From AG25 sp035517615 (GTDB lineage: Bacteria > Gemmatimonadota > Gemmatimonadetes > Gemmatimonadales > GWC2-71-9), in the NCBI GenBank assembly GCA_035517615.1, contig DATIYM010000045.1, positions 1-21,904 on the forward strand: a stretch of 21,904 nt of DNA, read 5' to 3'. A program made the translations under genes and the position numbers. Each line of letters opens with the position of its first letter. Positions within the stretch are counted from its first letter, which is position 1. Of the stretch, positions 1 to 7,515 are shown piece by piece. The notes below the pieces were generated by a model. It did no database searches. It was not told the DNA's origin and saw nothing but the letters and a program-made list of their open reading frames with translations.

Positions 1-1629
1 CACATGCTTCTCGAAAACCGTTGTTATGGCCCGAGGGATGCCGAGATTAGGTGCCGGCAAAGTGTCCAGGGCTTCCAAGTCCTGGAGAAGGGATTGGGGG
101 CCGTGTGCAGCCCATTCACGAGCGAGAAGTTCGATCGCCAAGGGATTCCCGCCACCAGCGCGGAGAATCCGATTAGCCGGTGACTCACTTGGATTGGCTG
201 AATTCTCACCCAAGAATCTGCAGATCAATTTCCAGGCTGCCTCCGAGGAAATTGACTCAAGTTCGACAGGGCCTAAACCACCACTTGACGAATCATTTGT
301 CAACGCGAAGGATGCTCCCGACCGCCTTAGTTCGCTTGAACGGCCCGCGAGTATGAATAGGACACGTGTCTTAGAAAGGCGGCGGGTCACGGAGTGCAGA
401 ATCGCCGCGCTCGCGTTATCCGCTGCATGAATGTCGTCTACAACCAGAATCAGCGGCGTCTCGTCTCCCGCTGCTGCCACTGCCTTCAGAAGCGCATCCG
501 CAAGCCGGATCGGTGTGACTTCCGCCGCCCACTCGATGGGCCTCGGCACACCCGGGAACGCCTCGAAAATCGCCGGGCTGATTCTTCCCAGCTCGCTCAA
601 GACTTCAGGATCCGCGCAGCCGATGGCTCGCTGGAGCGCCAGCTGCCGCACCAGCTCCGCGAGCACGGCGAACGGGAGATCGCGCTCGGCCTCGTACGCC
701 TGCGCCCGCGCGACCACGGCCCCCTCCATCTGACAGCTCGAGAGAAACGCATTTGTCAGCGTGGTCTTCCCGATCCCCGCGTCGCCGGTCAGGACCACTA
801 CCCGCGGACGCCGCTGCCGGGCTTCTACCCAGTTGTCGTACAGCGCCGCGAACTCCTTCTCCCGCCCAATGAGCGTCTCCGCCTCGAAGCGCCGTTCACG
901 GCGCGGCTCCGCGGCGGTCTCCCGCACGCGCAGTCCGGATGACCGGCCGTCCCGCAACAGGTCGGCGATGCGCGCGAGGTCAGGGCTGGGCTTCGCGCCC
1001 AGATCCTCTCCCAGCGCGGCCACGAATCGGTTGTAAATCTTGAGTGCGTTGGTCCGATCGCCGGCCCAGGCCCGCGCTTCCATCAACCCGCGGACGGCGT
1101 CTTCCGACAGCGGCTCGAGGTCGTACAGGAGCTGCGCGCTCCGCTCCACCGTCGCGAAATCGCCGATGCGCCGCCCCGCGTCCATCTGCTTGACCAGACT
1201 GTCGCGAATTCGGGGCGCGAGGCGCGCACGCCACTCGTCCTTCCAATGCTCGAATGCCGCCGCTCCGGGAATGTCGAATCCCTCGAGCACCGTGCCGCGG
1301 ATATCGACGTCGCATCCGTCGAGCTGCGCGACGTCGGTGTCGACAACATCTGCGTTCAGGGCCAGCGTGGACTTCTGAACCTGGAGATGCTCACGGCCCA
1401 GTTTGCCCTTCAAGACCGAGACGGCTTGCGCGAGGGAATGACGAGCGTGATGCGCTGGAACGTCGGGCCACAACAGCTCGATCAGAGCGTCACGCGTGAC
1501 ACGCCGGCCGGGGTCGAGTGCCAGGCGGATGAGCAGCGCGAAGTGCTTGCGCGTGCGAAACCGCACCGGCTCGCCTGAGGCTGCCGAGAAGAGAGGAGAC
1601 CCGAGGATCGATAGACGAAACAGTGCCAA
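1..1629 (-). CDS. SARP/BTAD-type transcriptional regulator with AAA ATPase domain (partial, C-terminus outside window)
   Basis: An uninterrupted minus-strand frame runs from a TTG at 1629 to the window edge (543 codons) without a stop. Residues 1-95 look like an OmpR-type winged helix (LLIRLALDPGRRVTRDALIE, then ELLWPDVP). A BTAD tetratricopeptide-like region follows at about 100-235 (YDLEPLSEDAVRGLMEA, ALKIYNRFVAALGEDLGAKP). A STAND/AAA ATPase then begins, with Walker A GDAGIGKT at 282-289 and Walker B LILVVDD ending at D399. Such proteins are cytoplasmic DNA-binding activators that use an NTPase switch, usually of 900 residues or more, so a large sensor part is probably missing here. The in-frame stop at 1663-1665 leaves no ATG upstream of the first ATPase residues, so TTG 1629 is the best start. 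The target genes cannot be inferred; the nearest genes are the co-directional lipoprotein and moxR. Confidence 0.88.
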   Translation of the reverse strand, partial: MALFRLSILGSPLFSAASGEPVRFRTRKHFALLIRLALDPGRRVTRDALIELLWPDVPAHHARHSLAQAVSVLKGKLGREHLQVQKSTLALNADVVDTDVAQLDGCDVDIRGTVLEGFDIPGAAAFEHWKDEWRARLAPRIRDSLVKQMDAGRRIGDFATVERSAQLLYDLEPLSEDAVRGLMEARAWAGDRTNALKIYNRFVAALGEDLGAKPSPDLARIADLLRDGRSSGLRVRETAAEPRRERRFEAETLIGREKEFAALYDNWVEARQRRPRVVVLTGDAGIGKTTLTNAFLSSCQMEGAVVARAQAYEAERDLPFAVLAELVRQLALQRAIGCADPEVLSELGRISPAIFEAFPGVPRPIEWAAEVTPIRLADALLKAVAAAGDETPLILVVDDIHAADNASAAILHSVTRRLSKTRVLFILAGRSSELRRSGASFALTNDSSSGGLGPVELESISSEAAWKLICRFLGENSANPSESPANRILRAGGGNPLAIELLAREWAAHGPQSLLQDLEALDTLPAPNLGIPRAITTVFEKHV

Positions 1630-1661
1630 GCGGGCGGCTCGCTTGTTTCGATTGGCAACAC

Positions 1662-1693
1662 ACTATAAGGCACTCTGCTCAACCCTCTGTCAA
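1662..1693 (-). promoter_or_regulatory. candidate promoter of the SARP regulator
   Basis: Reading the minus strand, a perfect -35 hexamer TTGACA (1693-1688) is followed 19-20 bp later by TTATAG/TATAGT (1668-1662). This AT-rich patch is unusual in the window and would place transcription start about 25 nt before the TTG at 1629. A dyad TCAAC-AC-GTTGA (1690-1701) overlaps the -35 and could be an operator. The spacer is longer than the ideal 17 bp, so this is a moderate call. Confidence 0.38.
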
Positions 1694-1749
1694 CACGTTG
1701 AGGCCGAGCGGGTTGCGTCGCTATTGGGGGGGTGGAAGTCTCGAGCCTG

Positions 1750-2229
1750 TTAGCGGGTGATGCTGCGCCGCCCGAGCCTCATCCGGCGCGCCCGTTCCGC
1801 GGGGTTCGCGCAGATGGGACAAGGCCCCATGTTCGGCTGCTGATCGAATATGAGCTGCACGGGGCCGAGGGTCACTGCGGTGTCGGTCAGTGTAACCATC
1901 AGCGACATGATCCGGCCCGCGACAGCGCCGGTGAAATGCGCCGGATGATTCGAGCCGACCATGATCGGCCCGACGCTGATGTTGTACTCGCCCGCGACAG
2001 CGAACTTGCCGTCCGTACCGGGCACGATGGGTTGGTGTGCCGTGCCGAACGTGCACCCGATGTGCACATGGGCGCTGGTGTCGTCGCCGATCAGCGCGGC
2101 GTTGTCACCACCCCACGTCCCACCGGCAATGCCGCCCGGCCAAAGCACGCTCGAGCTGCACCCTGCGAGCAGGAGCAGAGCTGGAAGACGGCCAGCACGA
2201 ATCACGGAATCAGTTGCAGCATGCGGCAT
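1750..2229 (-). CDS. small secreted lipoprotein, function unknown (conserved His/Cys motifs)
   Basis: Encodes 159 residues. The N-terminus is a lipoprotein signal: basic R11/R14, a short hydrophobic run, then lipobox LAGC with Cys24 as the predicted lipidated residue, so the protein is probably anchored in a membrane facing the periplasm. The mature part is rich in short beta-type segments and carries AHVHIGCTFG in the middle and GPCPIC near the end; the His and Cys residues could bind a metal or form disulfides. I recognise no named domain. It starts 24 bp after the moxR stop on the same strand, so co-transcription with moxR is likely. Overlapping plus-strand open frames here are composition artefacts, since only this frame has a coherent export signal. 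Confidence 0.72.
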   Translation of the reverse strand: MPHAATDSVIRAGRLPALLLLAGCSSSVLWPGGIAGGTWGGDNAALIGDDTSAHVHIGCTFGTAHQPIVPGTDGKFAVAGEYNISVGPIMVGSNHPAHFTGAVAGRIMSLMVTLTDTAVTLGPVQLIFDQQPNMGPCPICANPAERARRMRLGRRSITR

Positions 2230-2253
2230 CGAGATCGACTTCGCCCCCCTGCA

Positions 2254-3288
<1,035 letters not shown>

Positions 3289-3452
3289 GGGGCGGATCGA
3301 AGGTTAACCGATTCATACTCTCAAGCGCTACATAAAGTTGCGTCGGGAATGTCGGCTGGTACGTTCGCGCACAGCCCACCTCTGAGCCATGACGTGCCCG
3401 TCCGGTCGAGGTTGGCTGCCGGGAGAAGGGAGAAGCTCGGGAACCGGCTGGA

Positions 3453-3680
3453 ATGTGGACGCGGCCATCTGATCACGGGGGAGAATTCCGCGACAATTTT
3501 ACCCGGGAGCACGTGCTCGAAGCAGACCGGTTTCCCCAGATGACGTTCGTCATCGAAGCTGCGCGAACTGCGAAGGTGGCATGGGGCTTGGAGGGTGATG
3601 TTCGATCGGCGTGTAACAGCATTGAAGAGCTGGTTTTGCATCACCGGCAGTTGCTTGCGAAATTTTTCACAAGCGGATAG
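3453..3680 (+). pseudogene. probable relic of a YceI-family protein gene
   Basis: The 403 bp between moxR and the atp operon hold no convincing intact gene. Read across three frames, however, a YceI-like text appears: VDAA (from 3455), then LITGENS (from 3469, one base short of frame), then RDNFTREHVLEADRFPQMTF (from 3489, again one base short). YceI proteins, which are periplasmic isoprenoid-binding lipocalin-like folds, carry a comparable core with a T-G, then R-D, then V-L-E and R-F/Y-P then T/V-F. The two apparent single-base deletions and the lack of the usual upstream strands suggest a decaying fragment. The last frame continues to a stop at 3678-3680 with unfamiliar sequence. The identification rests on motif memory only. 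The rest of the gap (3289-3452) should contain divergent promoters, but I cannot place them confidently. Confidence 0.38.
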
Positions 3681-3691
3681 GTTTTGCCCGC

Positions 3692-3898
3692 GTGCAAGCC
3701 CCGGCCGGTAACCCGTGGCGCTTTGCCGGATTCGGCATCCAGCTCGCGGTGACGATTTTTGCGGGTGTGCTCGCGGGGCGCTGGCTCGACCGTCGCACCC
3801 ATAGCGAGGGCATCTTCACGATGGTGGGCGCCCTCCTGGGATTCGGAATCTCCCTGTACTCGCTGGTGCGCGAGCTGAATAGCGCGGGACGCAAATGA
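3692..3898 (+). CDS. atpZ: AtpZ/ATPase_gene1-type small membrane protein of the ATP synthase operon
   Basis: Encodes 68 residues from a GTG. It has two hydrophobic helices (about 13-27 and 41-58) joined by a short basic loop (GRWLDRRTHSEG), which is the usual layout of the small AtpZ/AtpQ-type proteins that head F-ATPase operons and assist assembly or Mg2+ handling. Position supports this, since the gene is immediately upstream of an AtpI-like gene and atpB. Its stop overlaps the next start in an ATGA arrangement (3895-3898). The only Shine-Dalgarno-like sequence is GGATAGG about 10 nt upstream. No ATG alternative exists in frame nearby. Confidence 0.82.
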   Translation: MQAPAGNPWRFAGFGIQLAVTIFAGVLAGRWLDRRTHSEGIFTMVGALLGFGISLYSLVRELNSAGRK

Positions 3899-4254
3899 TC
3901 GTGACAGCGGCGCGCCGTTATATCGTGGGACTCAGCGTGGTGACCGTCATCGCAATGACGGGGGCGCTCGTGGCTCCGGTCGCCGCGCGGCCCGCGATGC
4001 TCTGGGCGCTCGGTGTCGCCCTGTTTGTCCAGGCGCCGCTCGGCTGGATGGTGGTGCGCAATCTCGGGACCGAGCGATTCCTCGCTGCCTGGGCGGTCGG
4101 CTTCGTGGTGCGACTGGCGGCAGTCGGATGCGCCGCCATCCTGATCGCGCCGCGCGCCGGCTTGGCACTCGCGCCGTTCCTGTTCACCCTCGTCGGTATC
4201 CTGATGGCATTCGTCGCGGTCGAAGCGATCAGCCCGGTGGAGCGATTCGAGTGA
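3895..4254 (+). CDS. atpI: AtpI-like ATP synthase assembly protein
   Basis: Encodes 119 residues with about four hydrophobic segments (roughly 10-30, 35-52, 62-82 and 87-108), in keeping with AtpI, the inner-membrane protein that helps build the c-ring. Sequence conservation in this family is weak, so the assignment rests on length, topology and the position between atpZ and atpB. Both junctions are overlaps: ATGA with atpZ and GTGA with atpB (4251-4254), so translation of atpZ, atpI and atpB is probably coupled. Confidence 0.75.
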   Translation: MIVTAARRYIVGLSVVTVIAMTGALVAPVAARPAMLWALGVALFVQAPLGWMVVRNLGTERFLAAWAVGFVVRLAAVGCAAILIAPRAGLALAPFLFTLVGILMAFVAVEAISPVERFE

Positions 4255-5195
4255 AACAGCTGCTTGGCAGCTTCGTCATTGGCCTGCTGGCATTGAGCCC
4301 GTGCCGTGCCTATGCCCAAGACCCAGGACACATCGCGCAGGAAGCGCACAGCCAGCGCGACATCAATATCCTCGAGCATCTCGGCAACTCGCATCACCTC
4401 GAGCTCCCGTACTGGAAACCGCCGTACACGTATTCCGTCGAGCTGCCGCATTTCCCGCCGGTGAAGATCGGTGGCGTGCTGATCGACTTTTCGATCACCA
4501 AGCATCTCGTGTTCCTATGGCTCGCGGCGCTCGTCGTGCTGTTCGTAATCCTTTATACGTCACGCAAGGTGGCGCGCGCCCAGGCCGCCGGGCAGCCGCC
4601 ACGCGGCTTTGCGGCCGCGCTGGAAGCCATGGTGCTGTACGTACGCGGGGAAGTCATCCTGCCGAACGTCGGCCCGCATGGTGAAGGCTATGTGGACTAC
4701 CTCCTGACGGTGTTCTTCTTCATCCTCGGTTGTAATCTGTTCGGCTTGCTGCCCTGGGGTTCGACACCGACAGGGAACATCGCGGTCACGGCGGCGATGG
4801 CGATCCTGTCGCTCGTGGTGATCGAGGTCTCCGGAATGCGCTCGCTCGGCTTCAAGGGCTATATGCAGACGATCTTTTACCTCCCTCCCGGCCTGCCGGG
4901 ATGGATCAAGCCGATCATGCTCGTGATCATGACCCCCATCGAGATCATCGGAAAGCTGGCGAAGCCCTTCGCGCTCGCGGTGCGGTTGTTCGCGAACATG
5001 ACGGCGGGACACGTGGTGCTGCTGGCCCTGATCGGGCTGACGTTCTTCTTCCGGAGTTACATCGTCGGTTTTTTCGTTGCGTCGCCGCTTTCTACGGCGG
5101 TGATGGTGCTCGAGCTGTTCGTGGCTTTTCTGCACGCGTTCATCTTCACGCTGCTCACCTCGGTGTTCATCGGGTTGATGCGCGCGGAGCATTAG
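4251..5195 (+). CDS. atpB: F0F1 ATP synthase subunit a
   Basis: Encodes 314 residues of the proton-channel subunit. The GTG start at 4251 overlaps the atpI stop and gives an N-terminus resembling a signal peptide (KQLLGSFVIGLLALSPCRAY, then AQ). This is followed by an acidic/His-rich periplasmic segment (about 24-78) and then the membrane helices. The essential arginine of the a/c interface is in AVRLFANMTAGH (R245), and the last helices contain ELFVAFLHAFIFTLLTSVF. An earlier in-frame ATG at 4128 would lie deep inside atpI and is rejected. The protein is longer than the approximately 270 residues of E. coli AtpB because of the N-terminal extension. Confidence 0.95.
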   Translation: MKQLLGSFVIGLLALSPCRAYAQDPGHIAQEAHSQRDINILEHLGNSHHLELPYWKPPYTYSVELPHFPPVKIGGVLIDFSITKHLVFLWLAALVVLFVILYTSRKVARAQAAGQPPRGFAAALEAMVLYVRGEVILPNVGPHGEGYVDYLLTVFFFILGCNLFGLLPWGSTPTGNIAVTAAMAILSLVVIEVSGMRSLGFKGYMQTIFYLPPGLPGWIKPIMLVIMTPIEIIGKLAKPFALAVRLFANMTAGHVVLLALIGLTFFFRSYIVGFFVASPLSTAVMVLELFVAFLHAFIFTLLTSVFIGLMRAEH

Positions 5196-5207
5196 CAGCC
5201 GCAGTAC

Positions 5208-5364
5208 GGACGGCCGGGTAACCCGCGCGCCGTCCGGGTAGTCCGCGAGAAGCGGACAAAGCCCGCTCGTTCGTCGTACGGAACGCAAGGCGGGCAGCCG
5301 TTGCGAGGCCGGTCTCCCGGGAGAACCGTCGCGACGGGATGGGGCGCGCCAAGTCACTACTTGG
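5208..5364 (+). promoter_or_regulatory. array of stem-loops in the atpB-atpE intergenic leader
   Basis: The 197-bp gap before atpE is packed with inverted repeats. They are: GGACGGCCGGG/CCCG(cgc)GCCGTCC at 5208-5235; GTCCGC-gagaa-GCGGAC at 5241-5257; GCCCGC/GCGGGC closing a smaller GTTC/GAAC stem at 5261-5295; palindrome TCTCCCGGGAGA at 5313-5324; palindrome CCGTCGCGACGG at 5326-5337; and CCAAGT-CACT-ACTTGG at 5349-5364. The last ends 16 nt before the AGGAG ribosome site of atpE (5381-5385). No open frame of interest lies here. A structured mRNA leader that tunes c-subunit synthesis is the simplest reading. Some of these dyads are expected by chance in GC-rich DNA, but six in a row are not. 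Confidence 0.5.
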
Positions 5365-5392
5365 TCTCCCGTACTGGGTGAGGAGTTTCGAG

Positions 5393-5674
5393 ATGACCCA
5401 CATGCTCGCATTGCTGCAGGCAGCCACCGATGCCTCAGGCGCAGGGAAGGGTTATGCCCTGATCGGTGCCGGTCTCGCGGCAGGACTCGCGGTGCTGGGC
5501 GCCGGCATTGGCATCGGCCGGATCGGCGGCCAGGCGGTCGAAGGGATGGCGCGTCAGCCGGAAAACAGCGCCAGGATTCAAACCGCGATGATCATCGCGG
5601 CGGCGCTGGTCGAAGGCGTCGCGTTGTTCGCGGCGGTCGTGGCGTTCGTGATGCAGGGCAAGGTCACGTTCTAG
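5393..5674 (+). CDS. atpE: F0F1 ATP synthase subunit c
   Basis: Encodes 93 residues. The ATG at 5393 is chosen because AGGAG (5381-5385) sits 7 nt before it; an in-frame ATG at 5339 would lie inside the stem-loop array and lacks a ribosome site. Two transmembrane helices flank the polar loop ARQPENSARIQ (53-63). The ion-binding carboxylate is E74 in ALVEGVALF. Helix 1 has the glycine ladder GAGIGIGRIGG (36-46). Sodium-type c subunits have a Gln in helix 1 and Ser-Thr after the Glu. Here the Glu is followed by GVA and helix 1 lacks that Gln, so proton coupling is inferred. Confidence 0.95.
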   Translation: MTHMLALLQAATDASGAGKGYALIGAGLAAGLAVLGAGIGIGRIGGQAVEGMARQPENSARIQTAMIIAAALVEGVALFAAVVAFVMQGKVTF

Positions 5675-5682
5675 CGCAAGAC

Positions 5683-5715
5683 GGAAGGGGGAAGGGCAGG
5701 TTCCCTTCCCCTTCC
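5683..5715 (+). terminator. hairpin between atpE and atpF (attenuator or mRNA stabiliser)
   Basis: GGAAGGGGGAAGGG (5683-5696) pairs with CCCTTCCCCTTCC (5703-5715) around a 6-nt loop, with one bulged G. This gives 13 base pairs of purine/pyrimidine stem 8 nt after the atpE stop. No U-run follows, so it is more likely a partial terminator, processing stop or 3' stabiliser than a full terminator; atpF must still be transcribed. Confidence 0.55.
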
Positions 5716-5741
5716 ACACTCGCAATGAAAGAGAGCCGGGA

Positions 5742-6314
5742 ATGAGGCGATTAGGGTGGCTGGCGGCGGCGTGCTCCGTGTTCGGCGCCGTGCCGCTTGC
5801 GGCGCAGGAAGCGGCGGCGAATCCGAATCCGCTCACCGTCGACGGCGGGCTCATGCTGTGGACGCTGTTCGTGTTCGGACTCCTGCTATTCCTGCTCAAG
5901 CGCACTGCATGGCCCGTGCTGTTGCAGGCGGTCCGGGATCGCGAGACGCGGCTCGAGCAGCAGATCGCGGAAGCCGAGAAGGCGCGGACGGAAGCAAGAG
6001 AACTGTTGGAGCAGCATCGCGCGCTGCTCGCGGGTGGCAAGCACGAAGCGCAGCAAATCATCGCTGCCGCCAAAGCGGCGGGCGAGAAGGATCGCGAGGC
6101 GCTGCTCGGCAAGGCACGCCAGGAGTACGACGCGATGCTGGCGCGCGCGCGTCAGGAGATCACGGTGGAACGGGATCGGGCGCGGCAGAGTCTCCGGCGT
6201 GAGGCGGTGGATCTGTCGATTGCAGCGGCGAGCAAGTTGGTCGAGACACAGCTCGATTCCGATACGAACCGGAAGCTCGTGAGCGCCTATCTCGACACAT
6301 TGGCGGAGCGGTGA
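5742..6314 (+). CDS. atpF: F0F1 ATP synthase subunit b
   Basis: Encodes 190 residues of the peripheral stalk. The usual b-subunit order is visible: a membrane helix (about 36-53, LMLWTLFVFGLLLFLLKR) followed by a long charged coiled coil rich in Ala, Glu, Arg and Lys (about 60-165). Upstream of the membrane helix is an extra 21-residue segment that looks like a cleavable signal peptide (RRLGWLAAACSVFG, then AVPLAAQ). The ATG at 5742 is preceded by the purine-rich stretch AAAGAGAG. The 3' end overlaps atpH by 4 nt (GTGA). Confidence 0.92.
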   Translation: MRRLGWLAAACSVFGAVPLAAQEAAANPNPLTVDGGLMLWTLFVFGLLLFLLKRTAWPVLLQAVRDRETRLEQQIAEAEKARTEARELLEQHRALLAGGKHEAQQIIAAAKAAGEKDREALLGKARQEYDAMLARARQEITVERDRARQSLRREAVDLSIAAASKLVETQLDSDTNRKLVSAYLDTLAER

Positions 6315-6859
6315 AAGAGACGACCGTCTCGCGGAACTATGCCGAGGCGCTGTTTCTCGCTGCCGAGGCGCAGGCGGACGGCGCCCCCGAACGGTACGCA
6401 AGCTTGATCGACGCGGTGTCGGCGGCGATCCATGCGGACAGTCGCATCGCGATCGCGTTCGAGTCGCCGCGCGTTTCGAAGGCGATCAAGGCGAAATTGA
6501 TCAACGAGTCGCTCACGGGCGTGGCCCCGGCCGAATTCGTGCGCTTTCTCCAGTCCGTGGTGCGACGCGGCCGCCAGGGGCTGCTCAGCGGGATCGCGCT
6601 CGAGTATCACAATTTGCTCGATGAAAAGCGGAACCGAGTTCGTGCCGACGTGACGCTGGCCGTCGAGGCCGATGTCAAACTGCAGCAGCAGATCACGGAG
6701 CGGCTCGGCACGGTGCTCGGCCGCGAAGTCCGCCCGCAGTTCCGCGTGGATAAGGGGATTCTCGGGGGAATGGTGGTGCGGGTGGGCGACAGAATTTTCG
6801 ACGGATCGCTGCGCCGCAGGCTTGCGGCGCTCAGACGGCGGATGCTGACGGGGGAATAG
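6311..6859 (+). CDS. atpH: F0F1 ATP synthase subunit delta
   Basis: Encodes 182 residues from a GTG overlapping the atpF stop. The N-terminal helical domain begins SRNYAEALFLAAEA. The C-terminal domain has the family hallmark VDKGILGGMVVRVGDRIFDGS (split here at about 150-170), including the conserved GG and the final DGS-L/R-L. Delta joins the F1 head to the b stalk. The operon ends here: the next gene is convergent, and atpA and atpG, which usually follow atpH directly, are absent from the window. They must therefore be at another locus. Confidence 0.95.
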   Translation: MKETTVSRNYAEALFLAAEAQADGAPERYASLIDAVSAAIHADSRIAIAFESPRVSKAIKAKLINESLTGVAPAEFVRFLQSVVRRGRQGLLSGIALEYHNLLDEKRNRVRADVTLAVEADVKLQQQITERLGTVLGREVRPQFRVDKGILGGMVVRVGDRIFDGSLRRRLAALRRRMLTGE

Positions 6860-6901
6860 CTCCCTCACGAGCTTTCGCGCGCCGGCCGCGCCGCCGCTTC
6901 T

Positions 6902-7510
6902 CTAAAGACGCAAATCCAACCCGATCGACACAGAGTGCCGCCACATGCCATGGGGCGCGAACCGGTCCGGCAGATCAGCGCTCTCGAAGGGTGATCCGCT
7001 ATGCGCCAGCATGGTGCGTATGGCTCCGCTCGATCTGCCGACAAGTGGAAAGACCAGCGTCAGCCCGGTGGAGACGCCGACATGGCTCCGGGCGTCCAGA
7101 CCCATGGGCTCCCAGATGTCTATCACCGGGCCGGCCTGAAGATGTAACGCTGCTCCCGCGGCGAACCGCATGATGCGGAGGGTGACCGCGGGAGCGACTT
7201 CGGTGAACCGCATCTGGTCCTTCGCGGCGACAAGCAGCACGTCCGAGTCTTCTCCCATCGCGGGATGCATGCGTCTGATGCCGACGGCCACCCCGAACCC
7301 CGACCACTGGCGCTCGAGCCGAAGCCCGAGCGCAGTGGTTGCGGCGGGACGGAATACCCCAGAGCTCGTGCCGCTGGTATCGCTCGACGCATCGCCGAAC
7401 GACGTCCATGCCACATCGAGCCCCAGATACCATTGGGCCGCCGCACTCTGAGGCAAGACTGCAAGCGCGCACGCGCATGACACGAGATAACAGAAGCAGC
7501 GTGCGGGCAT
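6902..7510 (-). CDS. predicted outer-membrane beta-barrel-type protein
   Basis: Encodes 202 residues. The ATG at 7510 lies 5 bp after the stop of the upstream minus-strand gene and opens a clear signal peptide (basic R4, hydrophobic CYLVSCACALAVLP, cleavage near SAAA-Q26). The mature chain alternates hydrophobic and polar residues in short strands (LGLRLERQWSGFGVAVGIRR; RFTEVAPAVTLRIMRF; SVSIGLDLRL at the end), as expected for a small outer-membrane barrel. There is no recognisable named family. It is probably transcribed with the 404-residue secreted protein upstream, and it is convergent with atpH. Confidence 0.72.
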   Translation of the reverse strand: MPARCFCYLVSCACALAVLPQSAAAQWYLGLDVAWTSFGDASSDTSGTSSGVFRPAATTALGLRLERQWSGFGVAVGIRRMHPAMGEDSDVLLVAAKDQMRFTEVAPAVTLRIMRFAAGAALHLQAGPVIDIWEPMGLDARSHVGVSTGLTLVFPLVGRSSGAIRTMLAHSGSPFESADLPDRFAPHGMWRHSVSIGLDLRL

Positions 7511-7515
7511 GGGGC

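Noticed and set aside
4560..5411. 283-codon minus-strand frame across atpB and the atpE leader
   Set aside because: Arg/His/Glu-rich shadow of atpB; no start context or domain.
6877..6891. GCGCG-CCGGC-CGCGC as a terminator after atpH
   Set aside because: Only a 5-bp stem, no T-run, and such GC dyads are common by chance here.
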